DNA of 64,000 bases from Amycolatopsis sp. CA-126428 (GTDB lineage: Bacteria; Actinomycetota; Actinomycetes; Mycobacteriales; Pseudonocardiaceae). The position numbers and the translations under genes are program-made. The stretch lies in the NCBI RefSeq assembly GCF_002904335.1, contig NZ_PPHF01000135.1, positions 1 through 64,000 on the forward strand, given 5' to 3'. Below are positions 53,606 to 62,238 of the stretch, in pieces. The notes beneath the pieces were generated by a model. The model saw nothing but the letters and a program-made list of their open reading frames with translations. It did not search any database and was not told where the DNA came from. Each line of letters opens with the position of its first letter. Within the stretch, counting starts at the first letter, position 1.

Positions 53606-54673
53606 TCAGTTCCCGATCAACAGCCAGTCGCCCTGACCGCCGCCGGGACGGTACGGGCTGTCGGCCCGCTTCGCGACGACGCCGGGGAGGCCGTGCTGGC
53701 GGCTCGCGCCGGCGACGGCCTCGCCGCTGCCCAGGTAGGAGCGCGGCACCTGCCAGTGCCGGTCCTCGATCGCCAGGCCGTCCAGCAGTTCGCGGCGCTT
53801 CGTGTAGGGCAGGTCGAGCGTTGCCCGGCCGTCGAGGTGCAGGACGTCGGAGGCGAAGTAGAAGACCGGGCAGCCGGTCTTGAGGCGTTTGGCGGCCGCG
53901 CTGTCGGCCCGCCGGCGCTGGTCGAGGCCGGCGGGATGGGGCCTGCCGTCCTTCATCACGACGACCTCGCCGTCCAGCAGCACTTCCGTCGACCCGAACC
54001 GCTCGCCCAGCTTGTGCAGCTCGGGATAGCGGTCGGTGACGTCGGCGCCGGTTTCGTCGTGCGCGGTGACGTGGCCGCCGCAGACCAGCAGCATCGTGCG
54101 CAGGCCGCCCCAGGCGAATTCGTAGGCCCACTCGTCGTCGTCGGGCGGCAGCTCGCCCGGTTCCGCCGTCATCGGCTCGAGGAATTCGGGCGCGTCTTCG
54201 TGGCCGGGTTCGGCGGGGTCGAGACGCCGCAGGGTCCAGTCGCGGCCGTCCTCGTCGTGCCGGTTCCGGAACAGGTACTTGCCGCGCGTGCGGGCGCCGT
54301 GGAAGACCACCTCGACGTTGTGGTCGTTCCAGTGCAGGGTTTCGTACGTCCCGGTGTCCCACACGGTCATCCGGCCGCCGCCGTACTCGCCCGCGGGGAT
54401 TTCGCCCGAGAAGGTGAGGTACTCCAGGGGGTGGTCTTCGGTGTGCACGGCGAGCCGGGGCACGCCGGGGGAGAGCGGCAGGCCCTTCGGCACCGCCCAG
54501 GAGACCAGCACGCCTCCACGCTCGAGCCGGAAGTCCCAGTGCAGCCGGGTGGCGTGGTGTTCCTGGATGACGAAGAGGTTGTCGTCCCCGGGGACGGGCG
54601 GGCCGTCCGGCCAGGGTTCGGGGGTGCGGTCGCGGGCTCGCTTGCGGCGGTATTCCTCGAGATTGTCGGCCAT
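53606..54673 (-). CDS. LigD-type 3'-phosphoesterase fused to a degenerate ligase domain
   Basis: 355 residues. The phosphoesterase domain (about 25-150) keeps FVIQEHHATRLHWDFRLE, SWAVPKGLP and HTEDHPLEYLTFSGEIPAGEYGGG with all the His/Asp/Arg/Tyr positions of LigD PE. The ATP-dependent ligase adenylation domain follows, but the EPKxDGxR nucleotide site reads YEFAWGGLR, with Ala (A187) in place of the catalytic Lys, so it cannot self-adenylate. Likely removes 3'-phosphate or ribonucleotide from broken ends in NHEJ. ku begins 9 kb away. Confidence 0.88.
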   Translation of the reverse strand: MADNLEEYRRKRARDRTPEPWPDGPPVPGDDNLFVIQEHHATRLHWDFRLERGGVLVSWAVPKGLPLSPGVPRLAVHTEDHPLEYLTFSGEIPAGEYGGGRMTVWDTGTYETLHWNDHNVEVVFHGARTRGKYLFRNRHDEDGRDWTLRRLDPAEPGHEDAPEFLEPMTAEPGELPPDDDEWAYEFAWGGLRTMLLVCGGHVTAHDETGADVTDRYPELHKLGERFGSTEVLLDGEVVVMKDGRPHPAGLDQRRRADSAAAKRLKTGCPVFYFASDVLHLDGRATLDLPYTKRRELLDGLAIEDRHWQVPRSYLGSGEAVAGASRQHGLPGVVAKRADSPYRPGGGQGDWLLIGN

Positions 54674-54728
54674 GGCCGCCCCGGTACCCCTTCCGCTCGA
54701 AGAGCGTCCAGGGTACCGGGTGCCGGCC

Positions 54729-56741
54729 TCAGTCCGTCTCGGCCATGGCTTCGGCGAACTGCGCCGCGTACAGCCGGGCGTAGGCACCCCCGCTGTGCAG
54801 CAGCGTTTCGTGATCGCCGTGCTCGACGATGTGGCCGTTCTCCATCACCAGGATCACGTCCGCGTCGCGGATCGTCGAGAGGCGGTGCGCGATGACGAAG
54901 CTCGTGCGGCCGCTGCGCAGCGAGTTCATCGCCCGCTGGATGAGCACCTCGGTGCGGGTGTCGACCGAGCTGGTCGCCTCGTCGAGGATGAGGATGACCG
55001 GCTTGGCCAGGAACGCCCGCGCCACCGTGATCAGCTGCTTCTCACCCGCGCTGACCGTGCCGCCTTCGTCGTCGAGCACCGTGTCGTAGCCGTCCGGCAG
55101 CGTCCGGACGAAGCGGTCCACGTACGTCGCCTGTGCCGCCTCGATGATCTCCTCGCGGGTCGGGTCGTCGGCGCCGTAGGCGATGTTCTCCGCGATCGTG
55201 CCGCCGAACAGCCACGCGTCCTGCAGCACCATGCCGGTCTGGTCGCGCAGTTCCTCGCGGTGCATCTTCGCGATGTCGACGCCGTCGAGCGTGATCCGCC
55301 CGCTGTCGAGCTCGTAGAACCGCATCAGCAGGTTGACCAGCGTCGTCTTCCCCGCCCCGGTCGGGCCGACGATCGCCACCGTCTGACCGGGTTCGACGGT
55401 CAGCGAGAGGTCGTCGATCAGCGGCTTTTCCGGCAGGTAGCGGAACGAGACGTCCTGGAACTCGACGCGCCCGCGGATCTCGGCGGGCCGCTCCGGGTGT
55501 TCGGGCTCCGGCGCCTGCTCCTCGGCGTCGAGCAGCGCGAACACCCGCTCGGCCGAAGCGACCCCGGACTGCAGCAGGTTCGCCATGCTGGCGATCTGCG
55601 TCACCGGCTGGCTGAACTGGCGCGAGTACTGGATGAACGCCTGCACCTCGCCCAGCGTCAGGTTGCCCGACGCGACGCGCAGCGCGCCGATCACGGCCAC
55701 CAGCACGTAGCTGAGGTTGCCGATGAACATCATCGCCGGCTGGATCATCCCGGAGATGAACTGCGCCTTGAAGCTCGCCTGGTACAGCGTTTCGTTCTGC
55801 TTGTCGAAGATCGCCGCGGACTCGTCGCGGCGGCCGAACACCTTGACCAGCGAGTGCCCGGTGTACATCTCCTCGACGTGGGCGTTGAGCTTCCCGGTCG
55901 TCGACCACTGCTTGATGAAGTTCGGCTGCGCCCGCTTCCCGACCTTCGCCGCCACGACCGCCGACAGCGGCACGGTGAGCAGCGCGATCAGCGCCAGCAG
56001 CGGCGAAATCAGGAACATCATGATCAGCACGCCGACCACCGTCAGCAGCGACGAGACGATCTGCGACAGCGTCTGCTGCAGCGACTGCGCCAGGTTGTCG
56101 ATGTCGTTGGTGACGCGGGAAAGCACCTCACCGCGCGGCTGGCGGTCGAAGTACTTCAGCGGCAGGCGGGCGAACTTGTCCTCGACCTCCTGGCGCAGCC
56201 GGTACACCGCGTGCTGCACCAGGGTCGTCGTCAGCCGGGCCTGGATGAGCCCGAAGAACGACGAGATCACGAACAGCGCCAGCACGGTCAGCAGGATCTG
56301 GCCGACCTTGTCGAAGTCGATGCCGACGCCGGGCACCAGGTCGACCCGGCTGTAGATGTCGGCGAGCGTGCCGTCGCCGCGGGCCCGCAGGCCGGCGACG
56401 ATCTGCTCCTTGGTGACCCCCGGCGGTACCTGCTTGCCGAGCACGCCGGCGAGGATGGCGTCGGTGGCCTGGCCGAGGATCTTCGGCCCGATCACGGTCA
56501 GCGTGACGCTGGCCGCGCCGAGCGCCAGGACGGCGATCAGGATGGCCCGCTGCGGTCGCAGCAGCTGCAGCAGCCGCTTGAGGGAACCCTTGAAGTCCAG
56601 GGCCTTTTCCGCCGGCGCGCCGCCGCTCATCCAGCGGGCCGCCGGGCCGGCGGCCGCGGCACCGGTGTTCTTGTGCCGCTGCGCGGTCGGCCGTTCCCCG
56701 GCCTCCGTGACGGCGGCTTCGGGCGATTCCGTGGTACTCAC
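54729..56741 (-). CDS. ABC exporter half-transporter, second subunit
   Basis: 670 residues. Six-helix transmembrane domain and ATPase with Walker A GPTGAGKTT, signature VSAGEKQL (degenerate from LSGGQ), Walker B ILILDEATSSVD and H-loop IAHRLS. The N-terminal about 60 residues are an extension without known motif. Forms a heterodimer with the preceding protein. GTG start overlaps the upstream stop (GTGA). Confidence 0.92.
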   Translation of the reverse strand: MSTTESPEAAVTEAGERPTAQRHKNTGAAAAGPAARWMSGGAPAEKALDFKGSLKRLLQLLRPQRAILIAVLALGAASVTLTVIGPKILGQATDAILAGVLGKQVPPGVTKEQIVAGLRARGDGTLADIYSRVDLVPGVGIDFDKVGQILLTVLALFVISSFFGLIQARLTTTLVQHAVYRLRQEVEDKFARLPLKYFDRQPRGEVLSRVTNDIDNLAQSLQQTLSQIVSSLLTVVGVLIMMFLISPLLALIALLTVPLSAVVAAKVGKRAQPNFIKQWSTTGKLNAHVEEMYTGHSLVKVFGRRDESAAIFDKQNETLYQASFKAQFISGMIQPAMMFIGNLSYVLVAVIGALRVASGNLTLGEVQAFIQYSRQFSQPVTQIASMANLLQSGVASAERVFALLDAEEQAPEPEHPERPAEIRGRVEFQDVSFRYLPEKPLIDDLSLTVEPGQTVAIVGPTGAGKTTLVNLLMRFYELDSGRITLDGVDIAKMHREELRDQTGMVLQDAWLFGGTIAENIAYGADDPTREEIIEAAQATYVDRFVRTLPDGYDTVLDDEGGTVSAGEKQLITVARAFLAKPVILILDEATSSVDTRTEVLIQRAMNSLRSGRTSFVIAHRLSTIRDADVILVMENGHIVEHGDHETLLHSGGAYARLYAAQFAEAMAETD

Positions 56742-58471
56742 GCCGCCTCCTGCTCGGTGAGCTGGGACAGCACGATCTCCCGGTAGGTTTCGTTGCCGTC
56801 CATGAGTTCGTGGTGGGTGCCGGTGCCGACGACGCGGCCCTCGTCGAGGACGATGATCCGGTCGGCGCCCCGGATGGTGCTGACCCGCTGCGCGACGATG
56901 ACCACCGTCGCGTCCTTGGTCTCCGACACCAGCGCGCGGCGCAGGGCCGCGTCGGTTGCGTAGTCGAGCGCCGAGAACGAGTCGTCGAACAGGTAGATCT
57001 CCGGTTTGTGCACCAGCATCCGGGCGATCGCGAGCCGCTGCCGCTGGCCGCCCGAGACGTTCGTGCCGCCCTGGGCGATCGGCGCTTCGAGGCCCTCGGC
57101 CATCGCTTCGACGAAGTCCTTGCCCTGGGCCACTTCCAGCGCGTGCCACAGCTCTTCGTCGGTCGCGTCCGGGTTGCCGTAGCGCAGGTTGCTCGCCACC
57201 GTGCCGGCGAACAGGTACGGCTTCTGCGGCACCAGCCCGACCGCGCGGGCGAGCACCGCCGGGTCGAGGTCGCGCACGTCGACGCCGTCGACCTTCACCG
57301 TGCCGCGGGTGGCGTCCATCAGCCGCGGGATCAGGTTCAGCAGCGTGGTCTTGCCCGTGCCGGTCGACCCGATCACGGCGGTGGTCTCACCCGGCCGCCC
57401 GATCAGGGAAATGTCGCACAGCACCGGCTTTTCCGCGCCGGGGTAGCGGAACTCGACACCGGAAAGCTCCAGGTGCCCGTGCACCGCGCCGGGGCGGATC
57501 GGCGACACCGGCGGGCGCACGCTCGACTCGGTGTCGAGCACTTCGCTGATCCGCTCGGCGCTGACCTCCGCGCGCGGCACCATCATGAACATGAACGTGG
57601 CCATCATGACGGCCATCAGGATCTGCAGCAGGTAGGACAGGAACGCCGTCATGGCGCCGATCTGCATGCTGCCGGAGTCGATCCGCTGGCCGCCGAACCA
57701 CAGCACGGCGACGCTGGACACGTTCATCACCAGCATCACGATCGGGAACATCAGCGCCATCAGCCGCCCGACCCGCAGCGAGACGGTGAGCAGCTCGTCG
57801 TTCGCGACGTCGAAACGCTGCCGCTCGTGCTTGTCGCGCACGAAGGCGCGGATGACCCGGATCCCCATGATCTGCTCGCGCAGGATCTGGTTGATCCGGT
57901 CGATCCGGACCTGCATCAGCCGGAACGCCGGGCGCATCTTGGCGATGATGATCCCGACCGAGACGGCGAGCACGGGCACGATGACCAGCAGCAGCGACGA
58001 GAGCGGCACGTCGAGGTTGAGCGCCAGGATGATGCCGCCGACGCACATGATCGGCGCGGACACCATCAGCGTCAGCGTCATCAGGACCAGCATCTGGACC
58101 TGCTGGACGTCGTTGGTGGTGCGGGTGATCAGCGACGGCGTGCCGAACTGGCCGACCTCGCGGGCCGAGAAGTCCTGCACCCGGTGGAAGACCCCGGCGC
58201 GGATGTCCCGGCCGATCGCCATCGCCGTGCGGGCACCGAAGTACACCGCGCCGATCGAGCCGGCGATCTGGGCCAGCGTGACGGCGAGCATCATCGCGCC
58301 GACCCGCAGGATGTAGGGCATGTCGCCCTTGATCAGGCCGTTGTCGACGATGTCGGCGTTCAGCGTCGGCAGGTAGAGCATGGCGATCGTCTGCACGAGC
58401 TGCAGCAGGACGATCACCCACAGCGTCCCCCGGTACGGGCGCAGGTGAGTGCGCAGGAGCTTGACTAGCAC
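56738..58471 (-). CDS. ABC exporter half-transporter, first subunit
   Basis: 577 residues. Transmembrane domain followed by an ATPase with Walker A GSTGTGKTT, canonical signature NVSGGQRQRL, Walker B IYLFDDSFSALD and Q-loop VPQKPYLF. The catalytic Glu after Walker B is Asp (FDD), so this site is degenerate, as in asymmetric heterodimeric exporters. GTG start overlaps the tetR stop by 7 bases. Probably multidrug or lipid export under TetR control. Confidence 0.92.
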   Translation of the reverse strand: MLVKLLRTHLRPYRGTLWVIVLLQLVQTIAMLYLPTLNADIVDNGLIKGDMPYILRVGAMMLAVTLAQIAGSIGAVYFGARTAMAIGRDIRAGVFHRVQDFSAREVGQFGTPSLITRTTNDVQQVQMLVLMTLTLMVSAPIMCVGGIILALNLDVPLSSLLLVIVPVLAVSVGIIIAKMRPAFRLMQVRIDRINQILREQIMGIRVIRAFVRDKHERQRFDVANDELLTVSLRVGRLMALMFPIVMLVMNVSSVAVLWFGGQRIDSGSMQIGAMTAFLSYLLQILMAVMMATFMFMMVPRAEVSAERISEVLDTESSVRPPVSPIRPGAVHGHLELSGVEFRYPGAEKPVLCDISLIGRPGETTAVIGSTGTGKTTLLNLIPRLMDATRGTVKVDGVDVRDLDPAVLARAVGLVPQKPYLFAGTVASNLRYGNPDATDEELWHALEVAQGKDFVEAMAEGLEAPIAQGGTNVSGGQRQRLAIARMLVHKPEIYLFDDSFSALDYATDAALRRALVSETKDATVVIVAQRVSTIRGADRIIVLDEGRVVGTGTHHELMDGNETYREIVLSQLTEQEAA

Positions 58472-59127
58472 AACGATTCCCCCAGTGGAGTGGTGGTGTT
58501 CGGGTCGGGTGTTGCTTCGGCGCCGCCGGTCAGGGTCGGCATCCCGGCGGCCAGCTCGTCCAGCAACCGCTCCAGGGTCGGCAGGAGCGGTTCGCCTTCG
58601 GTGAACCAGTTGACGAAGGCGACGCGGACGGCACTTTCCACCGAGGAGGCCATCAGCCGGCACAGCAGGTGGTCCACACCGCCCACCCGTTTCGCGATCG
58701 TTTCGGCGAGGACCCGCTCGACCGCCGCGTGGGCGTTGAGGAACTCGCCACGCAGCATGAGCTGGCCCATCAGCTCCCGGATACGCGCAACATACGCGCG
58801 ATCCGGCTCGCCTTCACGTGAATATTGCTCCAGCACCGCCTGTTTGACGGACTCCCAGAGCGGCTCGCCCTCCGGCCGGTCGAGCAGGGCTTCGCGCATC
58901 CCCTCGTGGCGGTCGATGACCACCGAGCAGACCGCCTGCTCCTTGCTGGAAAAGTAGTTGTTGAACGTGCGGGGGGAGACGCCCACCTCGGTGGCGATGT
59001 CCTCCACCCGGACGTTCTCCAGCCCCCGCTCCAGCGTGAGCCGCAGCGCGGCCTGCGCGAGCGCCCGGCGGGCTTCGCGCTTCTTCCGCTCCCGGAGGGT
59101 CAGCTTGGGTGGTTCTTCCGGCGGCAT
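58465..59127 (-). CDS. TetR-family regulator of the ABC exporter
   Basis: 220 residues. TetR HTH at about 14-60: REARRALAQAALRLTLERGLENVRVEDIATEVGVSPRTFNNYFSSKEQAV (in parts). The C-terminal ligand domain is divergent, as usual. First gene of the operon and preceded by two palindromes, so it should repress itself and the exporter until a substrate binds. Confidence 0.93.
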   Translation of the reverse strand: MPPEEPPKLTLRERKKREARRALAQAALRLTLERGLENVRVEDIATEVGVSPRTFNNYFSSKEQAVCSVVIDRHEGMREALLDRPEGEPLWESVKQAVLEQYSREGEPDRAYVARIRELMGQLMLRGEFLNAHAAVERVLAETIAKRVGGVDHLLCRLMASSVESAVRVAFVNWFTEGEPLLPTLERLLDELAAGMPTLTGGAEATPDPNTTTPLGESLC

Positions 59128-59148
59128 GAACGGAGTGTAGCGAAAAAC

Positions 59149-59182
59149 TTGCGTGCCCCGCAAAAAACTGCGTGGCACGCAA
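59149..59182. promoter_or_regulatory. Tandem TetR operators
   Basis: TTGCGTGCCCCGCAA (59149-59163) and CTGCGTGGCACGCAA (59168-59182) are 15-bp imperfect palindromes 19 bases apart start to start. The outer halves TTGCGTGCC and GGCACGCAA are themselves perfect inverted repeats. A third, weaker TTGCGACCCGCAA lies at 59265-59277. They sit 22 bases upstream of the tetR ATG. Confidence 0.8.
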
Positions 59183-59300
59183 TTTCCGGACGAATCGGGC
59201 ATGACCTGGGATTTCGCGGCCAGGGCCTGCCTCAGCTGCGGGTTCGGCCGCCGTGTGCGCTCTGTTGCGACCCGCAATTTGCAAAAATGAACCGAATGGC

Positions 59301-59381
59301 CTAATCCACTGCGCTCACCAGCAGCGACGCTCCGGATTCATGATCACGCAGGGCGATCGTGCGGGGACCGGCTGTGGACAT
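59301..59381 (-). CDS. Possible 26-residue small protein
   Basis: MSTAGPRTIALRDHESGASL is the start, ending LVSAVD. AAAGG lies 8 bases before the ATG. It is divergent from the conservon. IALRDHESGASLLVS faintly recalls the DUF397 core. Too short to be sure. 59183-59264 and 59382-59470 contain no other gene. Confidence 0.3.
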   Translation of the reverse strand: MSTAGPRTIALRDHESGASLLVSAVD

Positions 59382-59470
59382 CCCACGAACCTTTCTGCTT
59401 GCATGTCCCGCGTCGCCGCCGCGTGGGCCGGCGCAGCATCCGCACCTCAGCACGGAAGAAGTGGGACCAC

Positions 59471-60778
59471 ATGGCGAGCCGGGCCCGGGAACTCCTGGAT
59501 CGATCACGCGTCCTGCTGGACCGCTCGCGCGTCGCCGCGGCGCAGTTCCTGACCGCGCCCCCGAAGCATCCCGGCTACGCGCCCCCGGCGGGTCCGGCGT
59601 TCGTGGAGCTGACCCGGCCGGAGTCGGTGGCGGAGCCGTCGGGCGAAGGGGTGCTGGCCGAGATCTGCGCCAGCGTCGCCCTGCGTGACCTCAACCTCCT
59701 CGACCAGCTCCTCGCGCGGCTGGAAGAGCTGGAAGCGGGGGAGGAGGACCACCACCGCCTCGCCGAGCTCTACCAGCTCGACCACCTCGCCACGCGGCTG
59801 CGGCGCAACGCGGAGAACCTGCGGGTGCTCGCCGGGCAGGACACCGCCGACGACGCCGCCCGCGCGACCTCGGTGCTCGACCTCATGCGCGAGGCGATGT
59901 CGTCGATCAACCACTACGCCCGGATCACCATCGGCCGCGTGGTCAACCTCGGTGTCGTCGGCTTCGCCGCGGAAGACCTGGGCCGGGTGCTGGCCGAGCT
60001 GTTCGACAACGCCGCCAACCAGTCTTCGCCGAGTTCGCCGGTGCACGTCAGCGCGCACCTGACCGAACAGGGCAGCGTGCTCGTCCGGATCGAGGACGAG
60101 GGCATCGGCATCCCGGCCGACCGCGTCGGGGACCTGAACGCGCGCCTGGCCGCGGGCGGTGACCTCGACGACGCCGCGGCGCGGCACATGGGGCTCGCCG
60201 TGGTCGCCCGCCTGGCCGCCCGGCACGGCGTCACCGTGCGGCTGGACCGGCGCAGCCCGCACGGCACGGTCGCCACCGTGCTGCTGCCCACCGGGGTCGT
60301 CACCGAGCTCGCCGAGCACGCGTGGTCGGGCACCCGGACCGTCTTCGGTCCGGGGGTTCGGGGGGTGGAGCCCCCGACGGGTGGCGGAGCCGCGGATGGC
60401 GATGTCACCGCCGAACCGGCCGAGGCCGGGCCCGGCCGCGAGCCGGCCACCGTCGGCGGATTGCCGCGCCGCCGTGCCGGCACCTTCTCCCGGGAGACGC
60501 CGGAGCCGCCGCGCAAGCCCAGCCCGCGGCCGCGCCCGATCACCGCGGGAACCGTCGGCGGGATCACGGCGAACGGCCTGCCGCGCCGCGTGCCCGGCAG
60601 CATCCGCGGGGCCGCCCCGGAACCACCGCCACCCCCGCCGCCCCCGGCCGGCGAAACCACCGCGAGCGGGCACGAGCGGCTGCTCGCCGACCTCGGGGCG
60701 TTCGCCGACGGCGAGCAGGCGGCGCTCGCGGAGAACCGCTCCCGCCAGGACGAGACGCCCGGAGGAACCGCCCGGTGA
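59471..60778 (+). CDS. Conservon CvnA-like sensor ATPase lacking a transmembrane sensor
   Basis: 435 residues. N-terminal tandem LLDRSRV copies, a dimerisation/phosphotransfer-like helix (DHLATRLRRNAENLRVLAG), then an HATPase domain with ELFDNAANQSSPSSPV, IEDEGIGIP and MGLAVVARLAARHG. A Pro-rich tail follows (to 435). Typical CvnA proteins have an N-terminal membrane sensor domain; none is visible here. The conservon passes the signal to CvnB-D. Overlaps the next gene by GTGA. Confidence 0.88.
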   Translation: MASRARELLDRSRVLLDRSRVAAAQFLTAPPKHPGYAPPAGPAFVELTRPESVAEPSGEGVLAEICASVALRDLNLLDQLLARLEELEAGEEDHHRLAELYQLDHLATRLRRNAENLRVLAGQDTADDAARATSVLDLMREAMSSINHYARITIGRVVNLGVVGFAAEDLGRVLAELFDNAANQSSPSSPVHVSAHLTEQGSVLVRIEDEGIGIPADRVGDLNARLAAGGDLDDAAARHMGLAVVARLAARHGVTVRLDRRSPHGTVATVLLPTGVVTELAEHAWSGTRTVFGPGVRGVEPPTGGGAADGDVTAEPAEAGPGREPATVGGLPRRRAGTFSRETPEPPRKPSPRPRPITAGTVGGITANGLPRRVPGSIRGAAPEPPPPPPPPAGETTASGHERLLADLGAFADGEQAALAENRSRQDETPGGTAR

Positions 60779-61212
60779 GCGCGCCCCACTCCGCCACGGC
60801 GAACTTCGCCTGGCTGCTCGACGACTTCGTGCGCAAGGTCCACGGCGTCAGCCACGCGCTGATCATGAGCGTGGACGGCTTCCCACTCACCGCGTCGGAC
60901 TCGGTCGGCGAGGCCGAGGCCGAACAGCTCGCGGCGATCGCCAGCGGCCTGCTCTCGCTGGCCGGCAACAGCGCGGCGCTGTTCGGGAAGGGCGCCTGCG
61001 AGCAGATCATCATCCGGCTCACCCACGGCTACTTCCTGTTCATGGGCATCGGGTCCGGTGCCGGGCTCGCGGTGCTGACCTCGGGCGAGGCGGACATGAA
61101 GGTGGTCGCCTACGAGATGACCCAGTTCATCACCAACGCCGGCCACGCGCTCACCCCCGAGGTGCGCGCGGAGCTGCGGCAGGTGCTGACCGCCCGCCGG
61201 CCCCGGATGTGA
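60775..61212 (+). CDS. Conservon CvnB-like roadblock/LC7 protein
   Basis: 145 residues. Roadblock/LC7 fold: NFAWLLDDFVRKVHGVSHALIMSVDGFPLTAS, then EQLAAIASGLLSLAG. These proteins act as GTPase-activating or scaffold partners of the CvnD GTPase. Coupled to cvnA and cvnC by GTGA overlaps. Confidence 0.93.
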   Translation: MSAPHSATANFAWLLDDFVRKVHGVSHALIMSVDGFPLTASDSVGEAEAEQLAAIASGLLSLAGNSAALFGKGACEQIIIRLTHGYFLFMGIGSGAGLAVLTSGEADMKVVAYEMTQFITNAGHALTPEVRAELRQVLTARRPRM

Positions 61213-61610
61213 TCGAGATGCCCGACGAGGATGTGATCGCACTGTCCGAGAAGGACACCCCGTTGCCGCGCCGGAGCCGCCGGATCCGCGCGTACGCGCT
61301 CACCGGCGGCCGCACCGGGACGCGCCACCAGCTGCTGGTGGAGACGCTGATCTCGGTGCCGCGGTACGACCCCGCGCTGAGCGGCACGCTCATGCCGGAG
61401 TCGCGCTCGCTCTACGAACGCGCCCGGCTGCGGTGCTCGGTCGCCGAGCTGTCGGTCGGGCTGGACCTGCCGCTGGGCGTGGTGCGGGTGCTGCTGGGCG
61501 ACCTCGCCACCCAGGGCGCGGTGTTCGTGCACCCGACCGCGCACGCCTACCACCACGACACCAACGTGCTCGAGAGGATCCTTGATGGGCTCAAGCGGCT
61601 CCCCGCCTGA
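61209..61610 (+). CDS. Conservon CvnC-like DUF742 protein
   Basis: 133 residues. RIRAYALTGGRTG, LVETLISVPRY and a C-terminal winged-helix-like segment VAELSVGLDLPLGVVRVLLGDLATQGAVFVH identify DUF742. The role in conservons is not settled. Overlaps cvnD by 26 bases. Confidence 0.92.
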   Translation: MIEMPDEDVIALSEKDTPLPRRSRRIRAYALTGGRTGTRHQLLVETLISVPRYDPALSGTLMPESRSLYERARLRCSVAELSVGLDLPLGVVRVLLGDLATQGAVFVHPTAHAYHHDTNVLERILDGLKRLPA

Positions 61611-62211
61611 GGGCGATCTGCTGACGATCTCCGCGAAGATCGTCGTCGCCGGGGGCTTCGGTGTCGGCAAGACCACGTTCGTCGGCGCGGTGTCGGAAGT
61701 GCCGCCGATGAGCAACGAGGCGTGGATGACCGAGGCCGGGGAGGGCATCGACGAGATCCCGCCCGGCGGCAAGTCGACCACGACCGTCGCCATGGACTTC
61801 GGCCGGATCACGCTGCGCCCCGACCTGCTGCTGTACCTGTTCGGCACGCCGGGGCAGGCGCGCTTCTGGTTCCTGTGGGACGACCTGAGCCGCGGCGCGC
61901 TCGGCGCCGTCGTGCTGGTCGACACCAGCCGGATCGACGAGTCGTTCGCGGCGATCAACTACTTCGAGAACGACTCGGAGCTGCCGTTCGTCGTGGCGGT
62001 CAACCAGTTCGAGGGCAAGCCGGTGCACGACCTCGACGAGGTGCGCGACGCCCTGGCCCTCGACCCGAGCGTCCCGCTGGTCACCTGCGACGCCCGCGAC
62101 CGCGCGTCGACGATCGCCACCCTGACCGAACTGGTCGGTCACACGTTGTCACTGGCGGTGCTCTCCGGCCCGGTGGGCCGCGAGCTCGCCGGCAGCGCCC
62201 CGCACGCCTGA
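61585..62211 (+). CDS. Conservon CvnD-like small GTPase
   Basis: 208 residues. Ras-like/MglA-type fold with P-loop GGFGVGKTTFV, GEAxxxDF-type switch, G3 FGTPGQARFWF and G4-like NQFEGK. ATG at 61585 follows GAGAGGA. Expected to switch between GTP and GDP states under CvnA-C control. Confidence 0.94.
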   Translation: MGSSGSPPEGDLLTISAKIVVAGGFGVGKTTFVGAVSEVPPMSNEAWMTEAGEGIDEIPPGGKSTTTVAMDFGRITLRPDLLLYLFGTPGQARFWFLWDDLSRGALGAVVLVDTSRIDESFAAINYFENDSELPFVVAVNQFEGKPVHDLDEVRDALALDPSVPLVTCDARDRASTIATLTELVGHTLSLAVLSGPVGRELAGSAPHA

Positions 62212-62238
62212 GTCCCCCCGGAAGGTGAAGAGGTCCCC

